From contig CAJLAN010000008.1 of assembly GCA_905204635.1 (NCBI GenBank), positions 1 through 17,155 of the forward strand: a stretch of DNA of 17,155 bases. Reading direction: 5' to 3'. This stretch comes from an uncultured Collinsella sp. (GTDB taxonomy: Bacteria > Actinomycetota > Coriobacteriia > Coriobacteriales > Coriobacteriaceae). A program made the translations under genes and the position numbers. The notes below the pieces were generated by a model, which was not told where the DNA came from, did not search any database, and saw nothing but the letters and a program-made list of their open reading frames with translations. Below are positions 6,787 to 13,603 of the stretch, one piece after another. Position 1 is the stretch's first letter; every line of letters starts with the position of its first letter.

Positions 6787-7245
6787 ATGGCCCAGAAGGC
6801 CTACAGCCTTTCCCACACGAAGTGGATGTGCAAGTACCACATCGTGTTCACGCCGAAGTATAGGCGCAAAGTGATCTACAACCAAATCAGGAGCGACATA
6901 GGGGAGATCCTCAGGAAGCTGTGCGAGTACAAGGGGATCGAGATAATCGAGGGGCACCTGATGCCCGACCACGTGCACGTGCTGCTGGCGATCCCGCCGA
7001 AGTACAGCGTCGCGAGCGTCATGGGCTACCTGAAGGGGAAGAGCTCGCTGATGATATTCGACAGGCACGCCAACCTCAAGTACAAGTTCGGCAACAGGAA
7101 GTTCTGGGCGGAGGGCTACTACGTGTCCACCGTCGGCCTGAACGAGGCGACGATCGCCAAGTACATCAGGGAGCAGGAGTCCCACGACATCGCGCTGGAC
7201 AAGCTGAGCGTGAAGGAGTACGAGGACCCCTTCAAGAGGGGGTGA
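6787..7245 (+). CDS. tnpA: IS200-type TnpA transposase (HUH, Y1)
   Basis: TnpA cuts and rejoins single-stranded IS ends through one tyrosine. The 152-aa product has normal length for the family. It shows the N-terminal strand KYHIVFTPKYRRKV, the metal-binding HUH motif in GHLMPDHVHVLLA, and a C-terminal helix with the likely catalytic Tyr in ATIAKYIREQE. It looks intact. The start at ATG 6787 (MAQKAYS) is preceded by AAGGGGTGG; the frame can be opened from a TTG at 6745. The codons are unlike those of the neighbours: arginine is mostly AGG, and isoleucine sometimes ATA, where the host genes prefer CGC/CGT and ATC. This supports recent arrival from another genome. Confidence 0.93.
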   Translation: MAQKAYSLSHTKWMCKYHIVFTPKYRRKVIYNQIRSDIGEILRKLCEYKGIEIIEGHLMPDHVHVLLAIPPKYSVASVMGYLKGKSSLMIFDRHANLKYKFGNRKFWAEGYYVSTVGLNEATIAKYIREQESHDIALDKLSVKEYEDPFKRG

Positions 7246-7301
7246 TGCTGCCGGTTCGACCGGCGCGCCACGGGTCAAGATGCACTAGGCCTGGACGAAG
7301 T

Positions 7302-7380
7302 CCGGGCCCGCGCCTTTAGACGCGAGCCCGGGGCCCGTGGGTTATACCCTAAGAGCAAACCACCCTTTTTAAGGGTGGTT
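7302..7380. repeat. Right-end hairpins of the IS200-type element
   Basis: CCGGGCCCGCG (7302-7312) and CGCGAGCCCGG (7321-7331) pair at ten of eleven positions around CCTTTAGA. A second hairpin, AACCACCC with GGGTGGTT (about 7358-7380), follows. The second matches the left-end hairpin at 6678-6699 in its first nine bases. Confidence 0.65.
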
Positions 7381-7436
7381 CTGATTTCACGTCACCTTGC
7401 CTCAAATGCGGCCCGCTCGCTGACTTATGCTCAACC
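7381..7436 (+). other. Right half of the structured intergenic element, copy 3
   Basis: The block TTTCACGTCACCTTG is followed by CCTCAAATGCGGCCCG and CTCGCTGACTTATGCTCAAC. It matches the right side of the copies at 3940-4140 and 15555-15720. No left half with TGACGTTCAA is visible upstream; the IS right end abuts it. Its CAAATGCGGCCCG is the exact complement of the left arm of copy 1 (3983-3995). Confidence 0.6.
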
Positions 7437-7492
7437 AGCGGCGCCTTAGACGTTGGGAACGTTCCTTTTCTGCCGGCAGTTGGGGACAGTCC

Positions 7493-7549
7493 TAGTCGTT
7501 GGGGGACGCACTTGAATGACCAGTCATTTAAGTGCGTCCCCAATGACTA
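7493..7549. repeat. Full-length TAGTCGTTGGGG hairpin
   Basis: Arms 7493-7520 and 7523-7549 pair almost throughout (TAGTCGTTGGGGGACGCACTT against AAGTGCGTCCCCAATGACTA, with bulges and wobbles). The loop is two bases. Related copies lie at 15742-15797 and, shortened, at 4167-4195. Part of another unit, TTGGGGACAGTCC, lies just before it. Confidence 0.75.
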
Positions 7550-7597
7550 CTCAATGAGTATGTGGGGAGCAGATTTTTCCGCTCGCCGATTTGTGTC

Positions 7598-7626
7598 TTG
7601 AAAAATGTATATAACGACTATAACGT
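7598..7626 (+). promoter_or_regulatory. Candidate promoter and ACGTTATA site of the EamA gene
   Basis: TTGAAA (7598-7603) and TATAAC (7619-7624) are 15 bases apart, short for a standard promoter. TATAACGT (7619-7626) is the complement of ACGTTATA, which also occurs before the PTS operon and gntR. ATAACG is repeated at 7611-7616 and 7620-7625. Confidence 0.4.
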
Positions 7627-7665
7627 AGTGTGAAACATATTGGAAACAATACCGAGGAGGCTGCG

Positions 7666-8748
7666 TTGAAGAAAAGCAATCTGGGCTATGTGCTAGTGCT
7701 GATCGCCGCGCTTATGTGGGGCACCATCGGAATCTTTGTTAACGGAATATCGGCCCTGGGTGTTTCGTCTCAGAGCATGGCGGCCTTTCGCCTGTTGTCG
7801 GGTGCTGTCTTAATGGCTCCGGTCTTGGCATTTATGGGTTGCCAGGGAGGTGCTCGTGAGGGAAAAGCCTCGGGTGCCATGGCACTGTTCAAGGCAAGTC
7901 CTAAAGAGCTTGTTCCCTGCGCGCTTCTTGGCATTATCGGCCTCGCCACCGCTAACACGCTTTATTACGAGTGCATGGGCGAGGTGGGCATGTCCACGGC
8001 CTCGGTGCTGCTTTACACCTCGCCGGTGTTTGGCGTCGTGCTCGGCCGCGTGCTTTATCGCGAGGACGTGACCCCCAACAAGCTCGTCGCCATCGTCTTT
8101 AACATTGTGGGTTGCGTGCTCGCGGTGACGAGCGGCGACCTGTCCGGTTTCCATTTCTCGGCTTGGGGCGTCGTGTCGGGTGTGATCGCCGGGCTTTGCG
8201 GTGCGCTACTGGCTGTGTTTAGCCGTATGGCTACCAAGACGCTGCATCCGCTGGCGGTGACGTTTTGGGGCTTTGTCTTTGGCGGATGCTTTATGGCAGT
8301 GCTTTCGGCTCCGTGGTCCGATGTGGCCGCGGCAATGTCCCCGCAGCTCATTCTGCTGTTCGCGGGCTTTGGCTTTATTCCGACGGCTCTTGCGTACATC
8401 TTCTATATGCAGGGCCTTTCGATGGATCTTGAGACGTCGAAGGTGCCGGTCGTGGCTTCGTTTGAAACCGTTGCGACCGTTCTGGTCGGTATTGGCATCT
8501 ATGCCGAGCCCGCCGGCGCGATCAAGGTCCTGGGCATCGTGCTGGTGCTCGCGTCCATCCTGATCATGAACACTAACTTCTCCAAGCTGCGCAACAGTGC
8601 CTTTGTCGGCCATATCGTTGAGAGCATGACCTTTAAGCCCAACGCGTGGTGGACGGAGAAATCGCAGGACATGGATCTGTTCCGCGAGCGCACCGGCATC
8701 GCGCTGGAGCCCACCGTGCAGGAAAGCCCCTGGTACTTCGTGCGATAG
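7666..8748 (+). CDS. EamA-family (drug/metabolite superfamily) transporter
   Basis: This is a polytopic inner-membrane protein of 360 aa with two EamA repeats and about ten hydrophobic segments. The first begins GYVLVLIAALMWGTIGIF and the second repeat SAWGVVSGVIAGLCGALLAVF. Members export or import amino acids and other small metabolites; the substrate cannot be read here. A TTG start at 7666 is preferred because GAGGAGG (7654-7660) lies five bases upstream; a GTG at 7630 would enclose that site. After the last membrane segment there is an unusual hydrophilic tail of about 55 residues (from NTNFSKLRN to PWYFVR). The shared ACGTTATA site with the following PTS operon suggests a linked role, perhaps handling a released amine or amino acid; that is inference. 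Confidence 0.85.
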   Translation: MKKSNLGYVLVLIAALMWGTIGIFVNGISALGVSSQSMAAFRLLSGAVLMAPVLAFMGCQGGAREGKASGAMALFKASPKELVPCALLGIIGLATANTLYYECMGEVGMSTASVLLYTSPVFGVVLGRVLYREDVTPNKLVAIVFNIVGCVLAVTSGDLSGFHFSAWGVVSGVIAGLCGALLAVFSRMATKTLHPLAVTFWGFVFGGCFMAVLSAPWSDVAAAMSPQLILLFAGFGFIPTALAYIFYMQGLSMDLETSKVPVVASFETVATVLVGIGIYAEPAGAIKVLGIVLVLASILIMNTNFSKLRNSAFVGHIVESMTFKPNAWWTEKSQDMDLFRERTGIALEPTVQESPWYFVR

Positions 8749-8831
8749 GGGATTGGCGAGGCGTCTGATCTGGGGTTATCCAGCTAGCGCCGGCCTACCT
8801 AGCCAAACGTTTCGAGTACGTTAAACCCGTC

Positions 8832-8904
8832 AACGGTCGATTTTCACCCGCGAACGGTCTTTATACTAATTAGCAATATAAGCAACGTATAAGACGTTAT
8901 AATG
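8832..8904 (+). promoter_or_regulatory. Promoter and regulatory region of the PTS operon
   Basis: Two -10-like boxes are present, TATACT (8862-8867) and TATAAT (8898-8903), neither with a good -35. The GntR-like motif ACGTTATA (8894-8901) overlaps the second, and a partial ACGTATA lies just before it (8885-8891). AACGGTC occurs at 8832-8838 and 8853-8859, 21 bases apart, directly upstream of TATACT, as expected for an activator or additional regulator. Confidence 0.45.
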
Positions 8905-8929
8905 ACCATAACGAAAAGGAGGAGGCAAG

Positions 8930-9853
8930 ATGAATCAGATCATTCTCGCATCTCATGGCGGCCTGGCCGCAGGCGCCAAAGACACGCTCGAGATGGTTCT
9001 CGGCGACGTGTCGAACGTCCACGTCGTGTCGCTTGCTCGTGACGACAAGGAGCCCATCACCAATAAGGTTGAGGCTATGATCGCCACGTTCAACGCGGAC
9101 GACACCGTCTATGTGCTGACCGATATGCTCGGCAGCTCGGTCAACAACAACATGGTCGAGCTTTCCAAGAACGGCACGAAGTTCACGGTTGTCAGCGGTT
9201 TCAACATTCCGTTGGCACTGACGCTCGCTATGAGCCCCGTCCCCGTCAAGGGCGCCGAGCTCGCGGCCCTCATCAACGAGGCCCGCGCCGGTCTGACCAA
9301 CCCCAACGCACCGGTCGAGGCCGCCGCGGCTCCCGCCAAGAAGGCCAAGGCGTCCCGTCACAGCTCCGGCCCCGCCAAGATCGTCCTCGCACGTCTTGAC
9401 TACCGTCTGCTGCACGGCCAGGTCGTCTTTACCTGGACCACCAAGGTTCAGGCCGAGCGCATCATCGTCGTCGACAACGCTGCCGCCAACGATGACATCA
9501 AGAAGGGCGCTCTTAAGCTGGCCAAGCCCCAGGGCGTGCGTCTGAACGTCTTCACCGTCGAGCGTGCCCTCGCCAAGATGGACAAGCTCAACACCCTCGG
9601 CGAGCGCGTCATGTTCGTCTTTGGCAACACCGCCGAGATGCTGCAGTTCTGCCAGGGCTACAAGCTCGACGCCATCAACCTGGGCGCCACCGCCAACCAC
9701 GACGGTGCCGATCAGGTCGGAGGCAAGGACAGCTCCGTCTTCCTCGACGCCACCCAGAAGGCCGACGTCAACCAGCTGCTCGACATGGGCATCAAGCTCT
9801 ATGTTCAGCAGACCCCTACGTATCAGAGCGTCGACATCGACGCCAAGCTGTAA
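8930..9853 (+). CDS. Mannose-family PTS EIIAB fusion
   Basis: This cytoplasmic phosphotransfer protein passes phosphate from HPr through two histidines to the incoming sugar. Residues 1-125 are an EIIA domain with the phosphorylation site ILASHGGLAAG (His9). An Ala/Lys-rich linker spans about 126-148, and residues 149-307 form an EIIB domain with RLDYRLLHGQVVFTWT (His162). At 307 aa the length fits an A-B fusion like ManX. AAAGGAGGAGG precedes the ATG. It opens an operon with EIIC and EIID; a small hairpin, CAGGC-TTTT-GCCTG (9859-9872), separates it from EIIC. The substrate is not fixed by this sequence, but the downstream deglycase points to a glycated amino acid rather than mannose. Confidence 0.93.
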   Translation: MNQIILASHGGLAAGAKDTLEMVLGDVSNVHVVSLARDDKEPITNKVEAMIATFNADDTVYVLTDMLGSSVNNNMVELSKNGTKFTVVSGFNIPLALTLAMSPVPVKGAELAALINEARAGLTNPNAPVEAAAAPAKKAKASRHSSGPAKIVLARLDYRLLHGQVVFTWTTKVQAERIIVVDNAAANDDIKKGALKLAKPQGVRLNVFTVERALAKMDKLNTLGERVMFVFGNTAEMLQFCQGYKLDAINLGATANHDGADQVGGKDSSVFLDATQKADVNQLLDMGIKLYVQQTPTYQSVDIDAKL

Positions 9854-9889
9854 TCAACCAGGCTTTTGCCTGACTGAAAGGAGAAGGGT

Positions 9890-10684
9890 ATGAATACGTT
9901 CATCAGTGCGGTGCTCGTCGGCCTCGTCGGCGTGTTCTGCATGTGGGACTCCCGCCTGCTCGGTCGTCTTAACTTCGAGCAGCCCCTCGTTGGCGCTACG
10001 CTCGTCGGTCTGCTGCTGGGCGATGTGCCCACCGGCCTTGCCGTCGGTGCCGCCGTCGAGCTCGTGTCCATGGGCCTGGTGCAGGTCGGCGCCGCCGTTC
10101 CGCCCGATATGGTCCTGGGCGGCATCGTGGCCGCTGCCTTTGCGTGCCTGACCGATGCTTCCGCCGAGACCGCCATGACGATCGCCATCCCGGTCGCCGT
10201 CCTGGGTCAGCTTCTCGGCATCGTGTTCCGTTCCATCATCGCCGCCCTCACCCATGTGGCAGATAGCGCGATCGATAACGGAAAGTTCAAGACCGCCTAC
10301 CGTATGCACATCTGCGCCGGCTCCGGTCTGTACGCCGTCATGTACTTCCTGCCGATCTTCCTCGCCGTTTTTGTTGGCACCGACCTGGTTCAGGCCATCG
10401 TCAACATGGTTCCCGAGTGGCTGTCCACTGGTCTTAACGTTTCGACCAAGATCATGACCGCCTACGGCTTGGCCCTGCTGCTCACCATGATGATCAAGAA
10501 GGGTATGACTCCGTTCCTGTTCATCGGTTTCCTGCTCGCCGCTTACCTCAACCTGTCCGTCATCGCGGTCGCTCTGATCGGTGTGTGCCTGGCTGTCGTC
10601 TTCATGGGCTTCAAGTTCAACGGTTCCCATGCAGCCGCCGGTGTCGATTCCGACTACGATCCGCTCGAAGACGACGAAGACTAA
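9890..10684 (+). CDS. Mannose-family PTS EIIC membrane component
   Basis: This is the translocation subunit (264 aa), forming the sugar channel in the cytoplasmic membrane together with EIID. Hydrophobic segments run through most of the protein. Family-type segments include FEQPLVGATLVGLLLGDVPTG, which aligns with the conserved PLV...LGD block, and the Gly/Ala-rich GAAVELVSMGLVQVGAAVPPD. An acidic cytoplasmic tail (DSDYDPLEDDED) ends the protein. AAAGGAG stands before the ATG. The stop codon merges into the ribosome binding site of EIID (TAAGGAGGA), giving tight coupling. Confidence 0.93.
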   Translation: MNTFISAVLVGLVGVFCMWDSRLLGRLNFEQPLVGATLVGLLLGDVPTGLAVGAAVELVSMGLVQVGAAVPPDMVLGGIVAAAFACLTDASAETAMTIAIPVAVLGQLLGIVFRSIIAALTHVADSAIDNGKFKTAYRMHICAGSGLYAVMYFLPIFLAVFVGTDLVQAIVNMVPEWLSTGLNVSTKIMTAYGLALLLTMMIKKGMTPFLFIGFLLAAYLNLSVIAVALIGVCLAVVFMGFKFNGSHAAAGVDSDYDPLEDDED

Positions 10685-10697
10685 GGAGGAACACACT

Positions 10698-11531
10698 ATG
10701 GCAACCGCAACCAAGGACGTGTCCCTGAACAAGAAGGTCAGCCAGTTCTTCTGGCGCTCCTGGGCCATCCAGGCCTCTTGGAACTACGAGCGTCAGATGA
10801 ACATGGGCTTCCTCTACGGCATGGTTCCCACGCTCGATCGCCTCTATCCGGATGAGTCCGACCCCAAGCAGCTCGCTGCTAAGAAAGAGGCTTACCACCG
10901 TCACATGGCGTTCTACAACTGCACCCCGCAGACGAGCGCCTTCATCCTAGGCCTCACCGCCTCCATGGAGGAGGAGTACGCCAAGGACCCCGAGAACTTC
11001 GACCCCGATTCGATCAACGCGGTCAAGACCTCCCTCATGGGTCCGCTTTCCGGCATCGGTGACTCCTTCTTCCAGGGCACCATCCGCGTTATCGCCTTTG
11101 GCCTGGGCGTTCAGCTGGCTCAGCAGGGCTCCATCATGGGCCCGATCCTGGCCATGCTCATCTCCATCGTCCCCTCTGTGCTGATCACCTGGTTCGCAGC
11201 CAAGATGGGCTATCAGGGCGGCCACGAGTACCTGAGCAAGCTTCAGGGCGGCGACCTCATGGAGAAGCTCATGTATGTCTGCGGCATCGTGGGCCTTATG
11301 TCCGTGGGCGGCATGATCGCTACGCTGATTGGCGCCACCACCCCGCTGCAGTTCGCTGAGGGCACCGTCGTTATCCAGGACATCCTGGACGGCATGATGC
11401 CCCAGATGATCTCCCTTGGCCTCACCGGCCTTATGTACTGGCTCATCAAGAAGAACGTCAACACCGGTTGGCTTCTCGTGATCGCCATCGTGGGCGGCAT
11501 CGCCCTCTCCGCGGCCGGCATCCTGGCCTAG
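10698..11531 (+). CDS. Mannose-family PTS EIID membrane component
   Basis: This 277-aa subunit is found only in the mannose family of PTS transporters and pairs with EIIC. Family hallmarks are the N-terminal RSWAIQASWNYERQMNMGF and the segment SLMGPLSGIGDSFFQGTIR. Several C-terminal hydrophobic helices follow (for example GPILAMLISIVPSVLITWF). The ATG at 10698 lies seven bases after AAGGAGGA. The frame could be read from further upstream, but that part overlaps EIIC. A 10-bp hairpin and a GGGACAG-core hairpin follow it before the deglycase gene, possibly setting unequal expression of transporter and enzyme. Confidence 0.93.
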   Translation: MATATKDVSLNKKVSQFFWRSWAIQASWNYERQMNMGFLYGMVPTLDRLYPDESDPKQLAAKKEAYHRHMAFYNCTPQTSAFILGLTASMEEEYAKDPENFDPDSINAVKTSLMGPLSGIGDSFFQGTIRVIAFGLGVQLAQQGSIMGPILAMLISIVPSVLITWFAAKMGYQGGHEYLSKLQGGDLMEKLMYVCGIVGLMSVGGMIATLIGATTPLQFAEGTVVIQDILDGMMPQMISLGLTGLMYWLIKKNVNTGWLLVIAIVGGIALSAAGILA

Positions 11532-11565
11532 TCGCGACCAAGCGTCTAACCGCTTTCCCCCGGGG

Positions 11566-11596
11566 GCCTGCCTGGCATCCCATACCCCAGGCAGGC
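11566..11596. promoter_or_regulatory. Intercistronic hairpin between EIID and the deglycase
   Basis: GCCTGCCTGG (11566-11575) and CCAGGCAGGC (11587-11596) pair perfectly with an 11-base loop. No T-run follows, so it may act in RNA stability or partial termination rather than full termination. Confidence 0.55.
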
Positions 11597-11606
11597 TTCC
11601 ATCCCT

Positions 11607-11640
11607 AAAATGCGACAATGGGACAGTCCCTTTGTCGCAT
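11607..11640. repeat. Hairpin repeat with GGGACAGTCCC core
   Basis: ATGCGACAA (11610-11618) and TTGTCGCAT (11632-11640) enclose GGGACAGTCCC, itself palindromic. It shares the GGGACAG core, but not the stem, with the repeats at 2906, 5741, 12825 and 13511. The remaining bases to 11730 show no other clear signal. Confidence 0.7.
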
Positions 11641-11730
11641 CCTTAACGGGCCGGCGACTCGGTCCAAACCACGGTAACCCTGCGAGCGCCCGGCAATGTG
11701 GCGCCGCAAAAATCGAAAGGAATGTGTCAG

Positions 11731-12714
11731 ATGTACGAGATCGACCTTAACCTCCCTAAGCAGATCGTCGCTGACGTCCTGTCCAACCACGAGATCCACA
11801 GCGTCGCCTTCGTCGGCTGCGGTGCCTCCATGTCCGACCTCTACCCTGCCAAGTACTTCCTGGCCAACAACACGGACAAGCTGAACGTTCAGATCTTCAC
11901 CGCTAACGAGTTCAACTACGACACGCCTTCCTGGGTCAACGAGCACACCTTCGTGATCACCTGCTCCCTCGGTGGCTCCACGCCCGAGACCGTCGAGGCC
12001 AACAAGACCGCCAAGAAGCACAACTGCCCGGTCGTCTCCCTCACCAACAAGGCTGGCTCCGCTCTGACCGTCGACGCTGACTACGTCATCGTTCACGGCT
12101 TCCACGCCAACTTCGCTGCCAAGTGTGAGAAGCCCGGCTACGCCATCGCTCTTGCTGTCGAGATCCTTCAGCAGACCGAGGGCTATGACCACTACGAGGA
12201 CATGATCACCGGCCTCACCAACGTCTTCGAGCTTTGCGAGAACGCCGCTCAGCACTGCAAGAAGCTCGCCAAGAAGTTCGCCGAGGACTTCAAGGACGAC
12301 AAGATGATCTACTTCATGGCTTCCGGTGCCTCCGAGAAGATGGCTTATTCTCACGCCGCCTTCCTGTTCACCGAGATGCAGTGGATCGACGCCGCCGCCT
12401 ACAACACCGGCGAGTACTTCCACGGCCCGTTCGAGGTTTCCACCGAGGGTAAACCCTACGTCTTCTTCATGTCCGATGGCGCTACCCGTCCGATGGACGC
12501 CCGCGCCCTCACCTTCCTTAAGCGCATGGGCGCCAAGGTCGCTCTGATCGACTCCAAGGACTACGGCCTGGCTGACGCCGTGCCCGCGAGCGTTGTTACC
12601 TACTTCAACCCGCTGCTGCACCTCGCCGTTATGCGTGAGTACGGCAACCAGATCGCCGAGGCCCGTCAGCACCCGCTGACCATGCGTCGCTACATGTGGA
12701 AGCTTTCCTACTAA
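11731..12714 (+). CDS. SIS-domain sugar-amine 6-phosphate deglycase (FrlB/FraB-like)
   Basis: Enzymes of this group split phosphorylated Amadori products, such as fructoselysine 6-phosphate, into glucose 6-phosphate and the free amine. The 327-aa product has two SIS domains; the first contains VGCGASMSD and the second MASGASEKMAYS. E215 (FLFTEMQW) and H231 (GEYFHGPFE) are 16 residues apart, matching the catalytic Glu/His spacing reported for FraB (E214/H230) and visible in FrlB. The C-terminal HPLTMRRYMWKLSY also resembles FrlB. The start at ATG 11731 follows AAAGGA. Clustering with a mannose-type PTS is like the Salmonella gfr operon for glucoselysine/fructoselysine; only one deglycase is present here. 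Another SIS isomerase specificity remains possible. Confidence 0.82.
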   Translation: MYEIDLNLPKQIVADVLSNHEIHSVAFVGCGASMSDLYPAKYFLANNTDKLNVQIFTANEFNYDTPSWVNEHTFVITCSLGGSTPETVEANKTAKKHNCPVVSLTNKAGSALTVDADYVIVHGFHANFAAKCEKPGYAIALAVEILQQTEGYDHYEDMITGLTNVFELCENAAQHCKKLAKKFAEDFKDDKMIYFMASGASEKMAYSHAAFLFTEMQWIDAAAYNTGEYFHGPFEVSTEGKPYVFFMSDGATRPMDARALTFLKRMGAKVALIDSKDYGLADAVPASVVTYFNPLLHLAVMREYGNQIAEARQHPLTMRRYMWKLSY

Positions 12715-12748
12715 TCACAAGTAAGTGGACCTTACGGGTTGATTGAGA

Positions 12749-12780
12749 GGGGATGGGGTTTGCGCCCCGTCCCCTTTTTT
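12749..12780 (+). terminator. Rho-independent terminator after the deglycase gene
   Basis: GGGGATGGGG (12749-12758) and CCCCGTCCCC (12765-12774) pair with one wobble across six bases, followed by six T residues. This ends the PTS-deglycase operon. Confidence 0.9.
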
Positions 12781-12824
12781 GCTTTGGGGAGGGCGTATCC
12801 GTCGCGTCGCAAAACCCCAGATAA

Positions 12825-12860
12825 AACCTACCAAAATAAACCTGTCCCTTTTTGGCAGGT
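12825..12860. repeat. Hairpin repeat (CCTACCAAAA family) before the HAD gene
   Basis: Arms ACCTACCAAAA (12826-12836) and TTTTGGCAGGT (12850-12860) pair with one mismatch around TAAACCTGTCCC, the complement of GGGACAGGTTTA. It ends directly before the HAD ribosome binding site (GGGAGGAG, 12861-12868). The preceding CCCAGATAAAA is shared with the copy at 14703-14738. Confidence 0.8.
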
Positions 12861-12874
12861 GGGAGGAGATGCGT

Positions 12875-13504
12875 ATGATCAAGGCAGTGCTGTTTGATAT
12901 GGACGGCGTGCTGGTCGATACCGAGTGGTTCTACAACCGTCGTCGCGTGGCGTTTATGGAAGAGAAAGGGTTCCACTTTGACGAGATCCCCGATCTTTCG
13001 GGGTCTAACGAGCCTGCCATTTGGGAGGCGCTGGTGCCCGACGATGTTGAGCTGCGCGAGCGCCTGCGCGTGGAGTATAAGCAGGTCTACAGCCCGGACC
13101 ATCCCGTTCCGTATGCCGAGCTGCTCAATGAGCAGACGGAGCCGGTGATGCGCAAGCTGCACGAGCGCGGCGTGAAGTGCGCCATCGCGAGCTCGTCCTA
13201 TCGCGAGCTGATCGACGAGCTGGTGGGGATTGCCGGTATCGCCGGCGTGCTGGACTACACCATCAGCGGTCACGAGTGCAGCGCGTTTAAGCCCGACCCC
13301 GAGATCTACCTGCGTGCCATGGAGGCGCTGGGGGTGGAGCCTGCCGAGTGCCTGGTTATCGAGGATTCGCCTTTGGGGATCGAGGCTGGCAAACGTTCCG
13401 GCGCCCGCGTCCTGGCACTGCGTCCGCACGAGGGCGTCAACCTGGACCAGTCCGCCGCCGACACCATCATCGACAACCTGACCGACATCCTATCTGCCAT
13501 CTAG
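12875..13504 (+). CDS. HAD-superfamily phosphatase (beta-phosphoglucomutase-like)
   Basis: This cytoplasmic phosphohydrolase or phosphomutase has 209 aa, with all four HAD motifs. Motif I is FDMDGVLVD (nucleophile Asp), motif II the Ser in IASSSYRE, and motif III the Lys in AFKPDPEIYL. Motif IV is VIEDSPLGIEAG. A small helical cap fits between motifs I and II. The ATG at 12875 is preferred over the one at 12869 because GGAGG lies eight bases upstream of the former and only two from the latter. The gene follows the operon terminator and a hairpin repeat, so it may be transcribed separately. A role in sugar-phosphate turnover with the neighbouring PTS is plausible; the substrate is unknown. Confidence 0.88.
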   Translation: MIKAVLFDMDGVLVDTEWFYNRRRVAFMEEKGFHFDEIPDLSGSNEPAIWEALVPDDVELRERLRVEYKQVYSPDHPVPYAELLNEQTEPVMRKLHERGVKCAIASSSYRELIDELVGIAGIAGVLDYTISGHECSAFKPDPEIYLRAMEALGVEPAECLVIEDSPLGIEAGKRSGARVLALRPHEGVNLDQSAADTIIDNLTDILSAI

Positions 13505-13510
13505 CAGCAA

Positions 13511-13546
13511 AACCACCACGAAGGTGCCTGTCCCCTTTGTGGTGGT
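13511..13546. repeat. Hairpin repeat, inverted copy of the one at 2906
   Basis: AACCACCACGAAG (13511-13523) and CTTTGTGGTGGT (13535-13546) enclose GTGCCTGTCCC, the complement of GGGACAGGCAC. The stem pairs with one wobble. Confidence 0.8.
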
Positions 13547-13549
13547 CCA

Positions 13550-13558
13550 TGCTACAAT
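13550..13558 (+). promoter_or_regulatory. Candidate extended -10 promoter of the YitT gene
   Basis: TGCTACAAT is an extended -10 (TGn plus TACAAT at 13553-13558), 45 bases upstream of the GTG start. No good -35 is present; that position falls within the hairpin repeat. Confidence 0.4.
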
Positions 13559-13603
13559 CGCGGGCATGCCCCACAACTATATCTGCCTTCGAAAGGAGCC
13601 TAC

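Larger units (their letters stand above)
6640..7380 (+). mobile_element. IS200-type insertion sequence (ends approximate)
   Basis: A single HUH transposase gene lies between hairpin-rich ends, with no tnpB, as in IS200. Total length of about 700-740 bp fits that group. The left end has hairpins at 6654-6674 and 6681-6699; the right end has hairpins at 7302-7331 and about 7357-7380. The left CCACCCGC-TAC-GCGGGTGG hairpin and the right AAACCACCC...GGGTGGTT hairpin share AAACCACCC, as expected for related subterminal hairpins. Such elements make no terminal inverted repeats or target duplication, so exact ends cannot be fixed here. It lies directly after the crr terminator. Confidence 0.75.

Noticed and set aside
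12743..12874. Upstream start for the HAD phosphatase
   Set aside because: It would begin inside the terminator of the preceding operon and translate through a hairpin repeat.
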